Of a stretch of DNA of 64,000 nt, positions 35,314 through 44,485 are shown in pieces. Position numbers and translations under genes: made by a program. The stretch spans positions 62,001-126,000 of the forward strand of contig CAWJBZ010000007.1 in assembly GCA_963841325.1 (NCBI GenBank), read 5' to 3'. Position 1 is the first letter of the stretch. Each line of letters opens with the position of its first letter. Under the pieces are notes generated by a model that saw only the letters and a list, made by a program, of their open reading frames with translations, was not told the DNA's origin and ran no database searches. This DNA comes from CAVPPA01 sp963841325. GTDB lineage: Bacteria; Patescibacteriota; Saccharimonadia; Saccharimonadales; UBA4665.

Positions 35314-35841
35314 TTATGACAGAATGCGTAACAGCTTCACTACAAACACCAAAGCGGAGTTGGCCGGTATACTACCATTGGCTTGACTGCGGTAGCCCAG
35401 ACTAGCTGGTATTACCAACAAACGGGTCCCGCCGACTTTCATCCCAACTAAACCCTGATCCCAACCTTGAATAACCTGACCTTCACCTAAGGTAAAGGCA
35501 AAACCGGTGGTTTTAGTAAAGTTTTCATCAAAGGCCATACCGGTACTGGCTAACGTACCGTAATATTTGACTACCAAACAATCGCCGGCCTGCGCTGTTG
35601 CTCCACTGCCATGAGTTAAATCAATCGCTTGCAGGCTGGTTACGGCACCTTTAGGAATATATGGTGAAGGAGGTGTCAGAGTTAGTTCGGTAGAATTATC
35701 GGTACAGTTTTGGGTGGTTGACGACGAGCCGGAGTTAGACATCAGTTGCTGTATAATCACCGCGGCGCTTAACGCCAAGGCCGAAACGCTAAAAATAATT
35801 ATCCCCATCCAGGCAAAGGCTCTATCGCGTACTCTAGTCAT
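35314..35841 (-). CDS. Membrane-anchored FKBP-type peptidyl-prolyl isomerase
   Basis: Prolyl isomerase acting outside the membrane. A signal anchor (about residues 10-32) and a Ser/Thr linker lead to an FKBP domain (about 65-175). It contains GDCLVVKYYGTLASTGMAFDENF, GQVIQGWDQGLVGMKVGGTRLLVIPASLGY and LVFVVKLL (motifs split), with the conserved Trp of the FK506 pocket. The Cys in the linker is unpaired. AGGAAAG precedes the ATG. It follows pheT on the same strand. Confidence 0.9.
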   Translation of the reverse strand: MTRVRDRAFAWMGIIIFSVSALALSAAVIIQQLMSNSGSSSTTQNCTDNSTELTLTPPSPYIPKGAVTSLQAIDLTHGSGATAQAGDCLVVKYYGTLASTGMAFDENFTKTTGFAFTLGEGQVIQGWDQGLVGMKVGGTRLLVIPASLGYRSQANGSIPANSALVFVVKLLRILS

Positions 35842-35849
35842 ATTCTTTC

Positions 35850-38372
35850 CTATAGACGTTCCGCTGACAGCTCCGATTTAGCCGCTTCAGCTACTTTATC
35901 TAATAAACTATTAACTTCAACATCTGTCAGTGTCCGGTCGTAACTAGCGATAATCAACCGAAGCGTAATATGCAGATGAGTTTTATCATCTCCCCGTTGG
36001 TAAATATCCACCGGGTTAAGTTGGATTAGACTATGGTCCGGCTTCAGTTCGTCTAATTTTTTCCCGACAAAGTCGAAGATTTGTTGATAGGCAGTAGTAG
36101 CCGACACTTTCAAACAGATATCTTGTTCGACTTTAGGGTAGCGGGATAGCGGCCGGTATTGCGAATGGGGTAATTGACGGGCCAATAACAGCGGATCCAG
36201 CTCAAAGCCGGCACAAGCTAAAGGTAGTTTCAGAGATTTTTGAACTGATCGCCGAAATTCACCAACTACTCCCCAGACCAGTCCCTCAGTATCTCGTAGG
36301 ACAGCACTGCGGTTTGGCTCAAATGGCGCTACCATCTGTTCCAGCCAAGGGTTATGGCCTAGGTCGGCTCCGGCTAACGGTTCAAATTTGACGGCTGTCA
36401 AGGCTTGAAACTGATAAAGAACACTCTTCAGATACTTTTGAGCCAGATAATAAGACGCTGGATCGGTTAGTTTACTGGCATAAACCAGGCTTAGGGCATT
36501 GGCTTCTTTAGGTACGCCGGGTTCATTTGGGTCAGGCTCGTTGAAGATATGGCTTTTGCCTATCTCAAACAGCACAAAACGGTCGTATCCAGCTCTCAGA
36601 TTCGGATTAACCTTTTCCAGCAAACTAGGCGTCAGACTTATCCGGTAATACTGTAAATCCGGACTTAAGGCATTAGCTAGCTGCCAGGCTAAAGTTTTGT
36701 TTTGACCGACCTTATCCAGTAAGCTGCCATGAACAAAGCTATAAGTCAGTAATTCATTGGCCCCCGAGCGGCTTAAGCATTGACTAATCGCCGCCTTGAG
36801 TTCCAGCATCGGATCTTTCGTTGAAGGAGCTAGATCACGTTTAGGCAACTCAAGGGGCAGTTTAGCATAGCCGTACAATCGCCCGACTTCTTCCACAACA
36901 TCTTCCCGGACTTCGATATCGGTTCGCCAAAACGGGGCCGTAACAGTCAGATTGTCGCCGGTTTGATCAACGCTACATTCGACATTTTCCAATAATTGTT
37001 TAATATTCTCAGCGCTTAGTTGAACACCCAGGCGACTATTGATAAAACCGGTGGTAATCGGTACCGGTGGGTGTATCCACTGCCGTTGGACGAGCTGGTT
37101 GTGATCGATAATTTCACTGGCTGGCTGAGCATTAGCGGCTTCGCTCAGCATTTTCAGGGCTTGGGTTAAGACACGGTCATTTTGTAACGGCGACTGGCCT
37201 TTAGTGAACCGGGTTACGGCATCAGTAAACAGACCGTGAGTCATGGCCGTCCGGCGAATCGAGTACATATCAAAGCTGGCACATTCCAAAATAATATTTT
37301 TAGTATGCTCATCCACCTCGGTGTCGGCGCCACCCATAACCCCGCCTAAACCAATCAGTTGCTGATCGGTAGCAATCATGATGGCTTGGCTTCGCGGTTC
37401 GATAATTTTATCTCCTAAAAGAGTCAGTTTTTCACCGGGTTTCGGATAGCGGATAATCAGTGTCGCCCGGTCGCTACCGCTTAGTGCTTTAACTTTGTCG
37501 TAATCATAAGCATGCAGCGGTTGACCGGTCAGCAGCATCAGATAATTAGTGATATCTACCACATTGTTAATCGGCCTGATACCGACCCGCATCAGATAAG
37601 TTTGCAGAAGCGTTGACCAGGGCTTAATTGTCAAATTACTGAGACTTACAGCCATGAACCGCGGTACCAGTTCAGGTAATTCATTCCTAACTTCTAGCGG
37701 TAGCTGGTTGGAGCTGCCAGCCAAATTATTGGTTAGTACCGTTTTATACCAATCCGGAGAACTAAACGGATGGCCTAGAATGCCGGCTATTTCCCTGGCG
37801 ATACCCAATTGCCCAAAACAATCAGGGCGGTGAGTAAACATTTTGTTTTCCAGTTCAAAAAGATAATCATTAAACTCCAAGGCTGCGGTAAATGACTGGC
37901 CTGGTTTAATCTCCGCGTCAATCTCGAATAAACCTTCGTGATTATCACCGAGGGCTAATTCTTTGGGTGAGGCTAACATGCCGTTACTCGGTTGGCCACG
38001 GATCTCCCGACTCTCTATTATTAACGGACTTTGATCAATTGAATCCGGTACGGTAGTGCCGGGCGGCAGCCAAACCGCCAACATCCCTTGATGCACATTC
38101 GGCGCTCCGCAGACAACTTGCACATTACCGTTACCGGTACGCGGTACATTTAGGGTTTGTCCGCCATCATCAATTTGGCAAACATGTAACCGGTCAGCAG
38201 CTGGATGAACCTGGCAGTCGACTACTCTGACTATTACCGGACCCTGGTAGCGCTTTTTCAGTTCAGTAACAGACTCCACCGCTCCTAACTGGGACTCAAT
38301 TCTATCTTTAAGCTCATCGATGCCGAGATCGACAGAGGTATACTGCTTTATCCAATTCAGGCTGACTTTCAT
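35850..38372 (-). CDS. pheT: Phenylalanyl-tRNA synthetase beta subunit
   Basis: Beta subunit of the (alpha-beta)2 PheRS: tRNA binding, editing and core structure. Domains in order are the N-terminal tRNA-binding OB domain (residues ~40-155, GNGNVQVVCGAPNV), B3/B4 editing region (about 210-380, MLLTGQPLHAYDYDK), B5 (about 410-480), the catalytic-like core, and the C-terminal ferredoxin-fold anticodon-binding domain (YPKVEQDICLKV onward). At 840 residues it is full length. Its ATG overlaps the pheS stop by four bases. Confidence 0.97.
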   Translation of the reverse strand: MKVSLNWIKQYTSVDLGIDELKDRIESQLGAVESVTELKKRYQGPVIVRVVDCQVHPAADRLHVCQIDDGGQTLNVPRTGNGNVQVVCGAPNVHQGMLAVWLPPGTTVPDSIDQSPLIIESREIRGQPSNGMLASPKELALGDNHEGLFEIDAEIKPGQSFTAALEFNDYLFELENKMFTHRPDCFGQLGIAREIAGILGHPFSSPDWYKTVLTNNLAGSSNQLPLEVRNELPELVPRFMAVSLSNLTIKPWSTLLQTYLMRVGIRPINNVVDITNYLMLLTGQPLHAYDYDKVKALSGSDRATLIIRYPKPGEKLTLLGDKIIEPRSQAIMIATDQQLIGLGGVMGGADTEVDEHTKNIILECASFDMYSIRRTAMTHGLFTDAVTRFTKGQSPLQNDRVLTQALKMLSEAANAQPASEIIDHNQLVQRQWIHPPVPITTGFINSRLGVQLSAENIKQLLENVECSVDQTGDNLTVTAPFWRTDIEVREDVVEEVGRLYGYAKLPLELPKRDLAPSTKDPMLELKAAISQCLSRSGANELLTYSFVHGSLLDKVGQNKTLAWQLANALSPDLQYYRISLTPSLLEKVNPNLRAGYDRFVLFEIGKSHIFNEPDPNEPGVPKEANALSLVYASKLTDPASYYLAQKYLKSVLYQFQALTAVKFEPLAGADLGHNPWLEQMVAPFEPNRSAVLRDTEGLVWGVVGEFRRSVQKSLKLPLACAGFELDPLLLARQLPHSQYRPLSRYPKVEQDICLKVSATTAYQQIFDFVGKKLDELKPDHSLIQLNPVDIYQRGDDKTHLHITLRLIIASYDRTLTDVEVNSLLDKVAEAAKSELSAERL

Positions 38373-39424
38373 GAAAATTGCCTCAAGAAATCTAATTTAC
38401 CTGATTCAAAATGACGGATATCTTCAACGTCGTATTTCATCATCACCAGCCGGTCAATACCGCCGCCCCAGGCAAAACCGGTATAATTTTCCGGATCAAT
38501 CCCGGCTTCCCTGAGAACTTTAGGATGAATCAAACCACAACCCAGTAGCTCGATCCAGCCGTTATGCGAACAAACCGAGCAGCCTTTTTGGTCACAAAAC
38601 GGACACGACAAGGCAAATTCAAAAGACGGTTCGGTGAACGGAAAATAAAACGGTTGGATTTTAATGGCTAGGTGTTTACCGTAATACTCTTGTAGGAAAG
38701 CTTTTAGGGTGGCGAACAAATGGCCGGTATGGACACCCTTGCCGACATAAACACCTTCCAGTTGGTAAAAGGTATGCTCGTGTTTGGCGTCGAGATCTTC
38801 ATTACGGAAGCATCGTCCCGGTATCACCACGGCAATAGCTTGGCCTTTCTCTAGGTCAGCTCGGTATTTTTGGAGTACCCGGTTCTGCATTGTGCTGGTA
38901 TGAGCCGGTGCAATTAACGGTTTGCCGTTAGGATCGGTCTGGGTAGTTACAAAAGTATCATAATCATCTCTGGCCGGATGGCCTTCCGGAAAATTCAAAC
39001 TGCCAAACATGTGATAATCGTCATCCAGCTCCCGACTCTCAACTGCACTAAACCCCATCCGGTAAAAAATATCTAAGATCATCTGCAGTTCGGTCATTAA
39101 GGGATGCCGGCTACCTCGTTCGGTCGGCAAGGTTTGCGGCCTCAGTTCCGGCGGAGTATTGGCCGCAAATGGAGCGGTCACGTCGATTGCCGGCAAAACT
39201 TCGGTTTTTTCCTGTTGGTCATTGATCATCTGAGTCAATTCCAGCCGCAAATTATTGACTGCTTGACCAAAACTGGCCCGGTCGGCTGGAGGTAAAGTTT
39301 TTAGTTCATCGTAGAGGGCTTTTAGCTCAACAGCTTTTAGAATATCGGCTTTCTGCTCAAGTTCAGCAAAGCGTTTTTTTAAAATATCGGCAGTTTCAGT
39401 CAGATGGGGATTTTGATAGGACAT
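38369..39424 (-). CDS. pheS: Phenylalanyl-tRNA synthetase alpha subunit
   Basis: Catalytic subunit. A coiled-coil N-terminus (1-90) precedes class II motifs: motif 1 around HPLMTELQMILDIFYRMGF, motif 2 PGRCFRNEDLDAKHEHTFYQLEG (split), and motif 3 GFAWGGGIDRLVMMKY near the end. TATAAT 11 bases before the ATG suggests a leader of only a few bases for the pheS-pheT operon. An unusual CxxC-CxxC cluster (CPFCDQKGCSVC, near residue 280) may bind zinc. Confidence 0.97.
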   Translation of the reverse strand: MSYQNPHLTETADILKKRFAELEQKADILKAVELKALYDELKTLPPADRASFGQAVNNLRLELTQMINDQQEKTEVLPAIDVTAPFAANTPPELRPQTLPTERGSRHPLMTELQMILDIFYRMGFSAVESRELDDDYHMFGSLNFPEGHPARDDYDTFVTTQTDPNGKPLIAPAHTSTMQNRVLQKYRADLEKGQAIAVVIPGRCFRNEDLDAKHEHTFYQLEGVYVGKGVHTGHLFATLKAFLQEYYGKHLAIKIQPFYFPFTEPSFEFALSCPFCDQKGCSVCSHNGWIELLGCGLIHPKVLREAGIDPENYTGFAWGGGIDRLVMMKYDVEDIRHFESGKLDFLRQFS

Positions 39425-39489
39425 ACTTGGTTTCGATTATAGCGTACTACTGAATGTTAGGCTAAGTACAGCTGCTTAAATTGGTCATG

Positions 39490-39495
39490 TATACT
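39490..39495 (+). promoter_or_regulatory. -10 box for a leaderless glycosidase mRNA
   Basis: TATACT ends eight bases before the ATG at 39504; no Shine-Dalgarno is present. Confidence 0.5.
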
Positions 39496-39503
39496 AAAAC
39501 CAT

Positions 39504-40823
39504 ATGGGAGCTCAAGATGATTTATTAGAGCGGGCGACGGTCGTGTTAAAGGATAATGACCGTAGTTATTTTACCGCACCGGCAGCCAGAAAATATCCAC
39601 ATCAGTGGCTCTGGGATAGCTGTTTTATTGCTATCGGGTTACGCCATTTGGATATTACCCGAGCCCAGCAAGAGATTTTTAGCTTGTTAGATGCCCAGTG
39701 GAGTAATGGTATGCTGCCGCAGATTATCTTTACACCGGACAAGGGCGTGTTTAAATCAAGTAAAGTCTGGCAAAGCTGGCGTAACCCCCATGCACCAGAC
39801 GACAAGTCCACCAGTGGTATCACCCAAACACCGATGATTACTGAAGCCGTGGTTCGGATCGGTGAATTACTAACACCAGTCGAACGGCGCAGTTGGTATC
39901 TCCGAGTCTGGCCCCGATTATTGCGATACCACGAATGGCTTTATCGAGAACGTGATCCAGATGATGAAGGTTTAGTACTGCAAATTCATCCTTGGGAAAC
40001 CGGTCTGGACAACACACCGCCCTGGATTAATGAGTGGCACCAATACTTAATGCCGTGGTGGATAAGATTGATTGAAAAGACACGCTCCGATAAATTAATT
40101 AGTCACTTACGAACCGATACTCGTCATATTCCAGCCCAGCAGCGGATGACCAATCTTGAATTGATTGGTTTGGCTAATGCCTTTTTACGTTTGCGCCGAC
40201 ACAATTATGATATTCAGCGCATCCTGGCAAAACCGTATTTTGCCATTCAGGATTTAAGTTTTAATTGTGTCCTAATCCGGGCCAATCAGCATTTACGAAG
40301 TATGGCAACCACTCTCCGCTAGAAACTACCAGCTAATTTAGCTCAGTCAATGGAATTAGCCGAACCGGCACTCGAAGAACTTTGGGATCCCTCTTCCGAG
40401 CAATATTATTCACGAGACTTTAAGTCACATAAATTACTTAAAGAACCCTCGATTGCAGCACTGTTACCGCTTTACGCCGGTTGTATCAGTAAAGAACATG
40501 TTAAATTATTAGTTACTCAACTGGAAAACAGCCAGATCTTCGGAACGGCTTTTCCGGTACCCAGCGTTCCGTTAAACTCGGAGTGGTTTAATCCGGAACG
40601 TTACTGGCAGGGACCGACTTGGGTTAATACTAATTGGTTAATTATTGATGGCTTGAAACGTTACGGCTTCAATGATCATGCCTCGGCACTGCGTGAGAGT
40701 ACCATCGAAATGATTAGCCGCAGCGGTTTTAATGAATATTTCAATCCCAGAAACGGTAAGGGTTTAGGCACGGAAAACTTTTCTTGGACTGCGGCACTGC
40801 TGATTGATCTATTAAAAACTTAA
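39504..40823 (+). pseudogene. (alpha/alpha)6-barrel glycosidase (GH63/MGH1-like) interrupted by an in-frame amber codon
   Basis: One reading frame runs from 39504 to 40823 but carries a single TAG at 40320-40322 (codon 273). The frame is unchanged on both sides: residues before and after belong to the same barrel. The first part has HQWLWDSCFIAIGLRHLD, HPWETGLDNTPPW (candidate catalytic Asp) and NGMLPQIIF. The second part has NPERYWQGPTWVNTNWLIIDGL (split) and GLGTENFSWTAALL (candidate catalytic Glu). The family cleaves or debranches alpha-glucosides or mannosyl compounds. It is either a recent nonsense mutation, a sequencing error, suppression, or a two-chain enzyme restarted at ATG 40350. 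Confidence 0.8.
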
Positions 40824-42058
40824 TTCGGTTTGTTATCCTTAACCGGCGATTGGTCAATTACCGGTTGACCTAGAGAGGCTTTGGGGCCAGTGGTTTTGTC
40901 GGCTAGCTGTTGAACGGTATTCAGTTTATGCTCAATAGTCCGTGATTTTCGGGATGCCGAGTCAATGGTATCGGTTGCCTGAACCAGTTTTTCACGGGTC
41001 TTATCTAACAGGTCGCCGAACTTGCTGAACTCGCCAGTAACCTCCGTCAGTAACTCCCATACCTGAGAAGACTGTTCGGCAATGGCCAGGGTCCGAAAGC
41101 CCAGTTGGTAGCTGGATAAAATGGCGGCAATAGTTGTCGGGCCGGCGACTGCCACCCGGTATTCCGATTGTAACTGTTCGAATAGCCCCGGAACCCGTAA
41201 TATTTCCGCATACAGCCCTTCAGTGGGGACATAGAGTACAGCAAAATCGGTAGTGGTTGGCGGCCGGATGTATTTTTCTTTTATGGATTTAGCTTCCTGC
41301 CGAATCCGGGCTACCATCGCTTTAATGGCTAATTCGACTTGGGCCCGGTCACCTTTTTCTTGAGCAGCTACTAAGCGCTGATAATCTTCCAGCGGGAATT
41401 TGGCATCAATCGGTAAATAGATAAACCCCCGCCGGGAGCTTTTATCCGGCAGTTTTATAGCAAAATCAACGGCATCGTGGCTATCCGGGCTAAGGGTTAC
41501 CTGGCGGTCATAATGATCTTTAATAAAAACCTGGTCTAGTAAGCTTTCCAATTGCACTTCTCCCCAAGTGCCGCGAGTTTTAACATTAGTAAGCACCCGC
41601 TTAAAATCACTGACATCACTAGCTAATCCCTGCATCTCACCCAACCCGCGCTGGACCTGCTCCAGCCGTTCCGATACTAGTTTGAAGCTGAGATTAATCC
41701 GTTTCTCCAAAGTACTCTGTAGCTTCTCGTCGACTGTTAAGCGCATCTTTTCCAGCTTATCGGCATTGTCTTTTTGCAAACTTTCTAGTCGGTTTTCCAC
41801 GGTTTTACGAATTAGTTCCAGTTTTTCGTCGTTCTTGTCACGAAGCTGTTCAACTCGTTTATCAATACTTTCCCGAGTCGTACTTAAATTGGCGCTCAAT
41901 TCCTGTCGCAGACGAACCAAAGCTTCATTCAATTCCTTACGACTTAAGGAAAACTCTTGCCTCAGCGGTACATCCAAATCCGGTTTTTGCCGGCTGATAA
42001 TTAAATAGATTAAGCCAAAGCTATTCAGTACTCCCAAAACAATTATGGCAATCAGCAT
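40820..42058 (-). CDS. rmuC: RmuC-family protein (DNA recombination-linked)
   Basis: The 412-residue protein has an N-terminal membrane helix (1-20), a long coiled coil (about 30-140) and the RmuC nuclease-like domain (about 150-360), with TRGTWGEVQLESLLDQV and LPIDAKFPLEDYQRL. E. coli RmuC limits inversions at short inverted repeats, by a mechanism not fully known. TACAAT six bases before the ATG suggests a leaderless mRNA. It is convergent with, and overlaps by four bases, the glycosidase frame. Confidence 0.92.
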   Translation of the reverse strand: MLIAIIVLGVLNSFGLIYLIISRQKPDLDVPLRQEFSLSRKELNEALVRLRQELSANLSTTRESIDKRVEQLRDKNDEKLELIRKTVENRLESLQKDNADKLEKMRLTVDEKLQSTLEKRINLSFKLVSERLEQVQRGLGEMQGLASDVSDFKRVLTNVKTRGTWGEVQLESLLDQVFIKDHYDRQVTLSPDSHDAVDFAIKLPDKSSRRGFIYLPIDAKFPLEDYQRLVAAQEKGDRAQVELAIKAMVARIRQEAKSIKEKYIRPPTTTDFAVLYVPTEGLYAEILRVPGLFEQLQSEYRVAVAGPTTIAAILSSYQLGFRTLAIAEQSSQVWELLTEVTGEFSKFGDLLDKTREKLVQATDTIDSASRKSRTIEHKLNTVQQLADKTTGPKASLGQPVIDQSPVKDNKPN

Positions 42059-42064
42059 AACTTT

Positions 42065-42070
42065 ATTGTA
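42065..42070 (-). promoter_or_regulatory. -10 box for a leaderless rmuC mRNA
   Basis: TACAAT (42070-42065, minus) lies six bases before the ATG at 42058. TTGATC 18 bases further upstream can serve as the -35. Confidence 0.55.
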
Positions 42071-42141
42071 GACCTATCATGAGTACCAGATCAAACCGAT
42101 ATTGTTCCCGGACAATTTATAACTTATTAAGTAGTTATCGT

Positions 42142-42735
42142 TTAGCTTTCAATGGTGACGGTGGTGCCGACGATCGCCCAGTTGTACAGCCATTTGGCGG
42201 TAGTCAGTGGGGTTTCCACACAACCGTGTGAAGCATTCGATGAATCCGGACTGATATTGCCGAAGGCATTAGCCGCCCGCCAGGTAGCATCATGTATACC
42301 ATAAGCTCCGTACTGGTTATCTAAAAAGGGCATCCAGTAATAAACGAATTCGTTCCAACTGCCTGTACTATCCGATCCACTTAGGTTAATGTTAGTTTCC
42401 TTGGCATAAATTTGGTAGCTGCCGGTTGGAGTTAAGTCAGTTGGGTATTGCTCCATACCAGTTACCACCGCTGAACTATAGACTGTCCGAGTCCCAGCAC
42501 AGGCCCATAGCTGTCTGGCGCTAATGCTCACAATAATGTTCTGAGCTAAACTGTTACCGGCGCAATAATCCGGTGGTGATTTGACGACTATAACCTTAGA
42601 ACCATTAGTCAGGTCGGTCGCACCAGTCTGTTGATTAGCGTACCACCACAATCCAACACCGATCACTAGCAGCAACAATAGGCTGATCAGTAGTTTACCG
42701 TTCCGTGATATTTTAGTCTGAACTGACGGTTTCAT
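42142..42735 (-). CDS. L,D-transpeptidase (YkuD) with membrane anchor
   Basis: Cell-wall cross-linking or anchoring enzyme. A signal anchor (about residues 12-32) is followed by a YkuD catalytic domain (about 62-197) with YGIHDATWRAANAFG and the catalytic ASHGCVETPL motif (His and Cys near residue 170). It indicates peptidoglycan with 3-3 cross-links or protein attachment. Starts at an ATG with TATAAT seven bases upstream, so it is probably leaderless. Confidence 0.92.
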   Translation of the reverse strand: MKPSVQTKISRNGKLLISLLLLLVIGVGLWWYANQQTGATDLTNGSKVIVVKSPPDYCAGNSLAQNIIVSISARQLWACAGTRTVYSSAVVTGMEQYPTDLTPTGSYQIYAKETNINLSGSDSTGSWNEFVYYWMPFLDNQYGAYGIHDATWRAANAFGNISPDSSNASHGCVETPLTTAKWLYNWAIVGTTVTIES

Positions 42736-42742
42736 TCCAGTT

Positions 42743-42748
42743 ATTATA
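42743..42748 (-). promoter_or_regulatory. -10 box for a leaderless L,D-transpeptidase mRNA
   Basis: Consensus TATAAT on the minus strand (42748-42743) is seven bases upstream of the ATG at 42735. Confidence 0.6.
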
Positions 42749-42767
42749 TAGGGCTTTATCCAAACAT

Positions 42768-42792
42768 AGAACCCGGGTAATACCCGGGTTCT
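42768..42792. terminator. Perfect 10-bp GC-rich hairpin, terminator-like
   Basis: AGAACCCGGG (42768-42777), loop TAATA, CCCGGGTTCT (42783-42792). Only a short T-tract follows on the plus strand. It probably ends the transporter transcript (minus) about 100 bases after its stop, or insulates the L,D-transpeptidase promoter. Confidence 0.5.
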
Positions 42793-42889
42793 TTAGGAAG
42801 CCTCACACTTCCTATAAATAGCTTATGTCTATCCAGCTGCGATTTCAAGACTTCCCAATCACTCCAAAATTGTGTTATATACAACTTAA

Positions 42890-43738
42890 TTAAGCCGACT
42901 CAGTCTGGTCGGGTACGGTCTGCGGTAAAGCAATAATCAGGATACCAATAAGCGTCAGTAGCAGACCAGAAACCACTAAAACCCAAGCCTTGTGCTTCGG
43001 GCTGTCACCTAATAAAACAATACCAATTATGATCGGTACGACAGTTTCCGAAGCGGTAGTTGAGGCACTAATCACACTGGCATTACTTCTCTGAAAAGCA
43101 ATTGATAACAACAAAATGCCGATTAGACCATATCCTAGTAGTGACCAAAATAGCGGGTTGTAAATAAGTTGCCAGAATGGATGTGGAAAGGTCAGCATTC
43201 GGCCAACAATCGCCGTTGCTCCGAAAGCTAGACCGTCTAATACTCCTAGCCCGATGGTAGCAAGGTGTCGATGGCTCTTGGCTACTACCGAACCTACTCC
43301 GGCGATGGCCAGCGGCAGGAAGACCATCAGCCAGCGCAGTGGTTGGCTAACACTGTGGGCAGTTTCCGGAGTAGCCGCTAAAGCCAGCAGCGTCAGTCCA
43401 ATCAATGTACAGATAATCGCTGCCCAAGCTATCTGGCTTAGTTTTCTATGTAACAAAAAATGTTCAATTAAAGCGGTAAGTACCACATTAAAAGCAATAA
43501 TCGGCTCAACCACAAACAGTGCTAAACTATGGACCGCGACCAGGGTTAAGATAAACGATAAAGCGTCAAGCCCCAAACCGATTAGATAGGGCCAGTCAGC
43601 CAATAAACGCCATAGTAAACTGAACTGTAAAGAACTGACCCGGCTTTGTTTGTCAGCACTGTATTTTTCCAGTACCGCCGCCACTCCAACACACAGTGCT
43701 CCACCAACTGCTGAGACCAATGCTAACCAAAACAACAT
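42890..43738 (-). CDS. EamA/DMT-superfamily transporter
   Basis: The 282-residue integral membrane protein has about ten hydrophobic helices arranged as two EamA-like repeats, with the short polar loops typical of drug/metabolite transporters. The substrate is unknown. The nearest repeat signatures are FVVEPIIAFNVVLTALIE in the first half and VISASTTASETVVPIIIGIV in the second (Glu/Pro-containing helix). TAGAGT six bases before the ATG is a -10 candidate for a leaderless mRNA. Confidence 0.8.
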   Translation of the reverse strand: MLFWLALVSAVGGALCVGVAAVLEKYSADKQSRVSSLQFSLLWRLLADWPYLIGLGLDALSFILTLVAVHSLALFVVEPIIAFNVVLTALIEHFLLHRKLSQIAWAAIICTLIGLTLLALAATPETAHSVSQPLRWLMVFLPLAIAGVGSVVAKSHRHLATIGLGVLDGLAFGATAIVGRMLTFPHPFWQLIYNPLFWSLLGYGLIGILLLSIAFQRSNASVISASTTASETVVPIIIGIVLLGDSPKHKAWVLVVSGLLLTLIGILIIALPQTVPDQTESA

Positions 43739-43744
43739 AAGTTA

Positions 43745-43750
43745 ACTCTA
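43745..43750 (-). promoter_or_regulatory. Weak -10 box for a leaderless transporter mRNA
   Basis: TAGAGT on the minus strand (43750-43745) is six bases upstream of the ATG at 43738; the same hexamer at the same spacing precedes the acyltransferase gene at 57481. Confidence 0.4.
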
Positions 43751-43769
43751 GCAAATAGCTATCCAGGAC

Positions 43770-44339
43770 TCAAAACTTAGATACGTAAGCTGAATTTTTC
43801 AAATAAAATCGCCAAGGTTTGTCGGTAGCTTGACGAATTCCGATACGCTTAGTTTGACTAATTAATGATTGCGGTAAAGCCGGCTTGATACGTAGCTGCA
43901 GCGGCGGTTGTCGCAGATCATGACCATTCCAGGATTTTTCTATCTGCAACGCCTGACAGAGCTTGGCCGGACCATTAGTTAAATTTATACCTGTAAGACC
44001 GTGACGGTTTTGGCTCATCAAACTATCACCTTCCAGTGGTTCCAAAGCCCGGACTAATACTGCGGCACCATAACCTGATAAACCAGTAACGATATTACAG
44101 CAATAATGCATACCGTAGCTGAAATAAACATACAGATGCCCGGGCGGTCCAAACATTACCGCCGTACGCTGAGACTGACCATGGTAACTGTGGCTAGCAG
44201 GGTCCATTTGATCATATGCTTCAGTTTCCACGATTTTACCGACTAACCGATGATCGTCTAATTCTCGAATGATATAACAACCCAACAGCCGCCGAGCCGC
44301 CGATTCAGCACTACCAGATAGAAAACTCCATTGCGACAT
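43770..44339 (-). CDS. mpg: 3-methyladenine DNA glycosylase (AAG/MPG family)
   Basis: Base-excision repair glycosylase for alkylated purines. LLGCYIIRE, the active-site GKIVETEAYDQMDPASHSYHGQ (split; catalytic Glu in ETEAY), MFGPPGHLYVYFSYGMHYCCN (split) and LVRALEPLEG match the AAG family in order. I use the ATG at 44339 (189 residues), which begins at the conserved fold. An in-frame extension of about 59 residues to 44516 has unusual composition and enters the structured region, so it is unlikely to be translated. Confidence 0.92.
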   Translation of the reverse strand: MSQWSFLSGSAESAARRLLGCYIIRELDDHRLVGKIVETEAYDQMDPASHSYHGQSQRTAVMFGPPGHLYVYFSYGMHYCCNIVTGLSGYGAAVLVRALEPLEGDSLMSQNRHGLTGINLTNGPAKLCQALQIEKSWNGHDLRQPPLQLRIKPALPQSLISQTKRIGIRQATDKPWRFYLKNSAYVSKF

Positions 44340-44485
44340 ATTGATAACTAACCTTTGGTGACCTAAATCTTGATAGCTCAGGATTTTAATAATTGTCTTA
44401 ATCCAAGCAAATTCACGCTTTAAGCTTAGGCAAGTGTGCAATTGTCTGAATTGACATGGTAGTGATAGCAAGGGAGTAGGTTCTG

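Noticed and set aside
40320..40322. Reassigned stop codon explaining the amber-interrupted glycosidase
   Set aside because: Known CPR recoding affects UGA (Gracilibacteria, Absconditabacteria), not UAG, and the other genes here end normally at all three stops.
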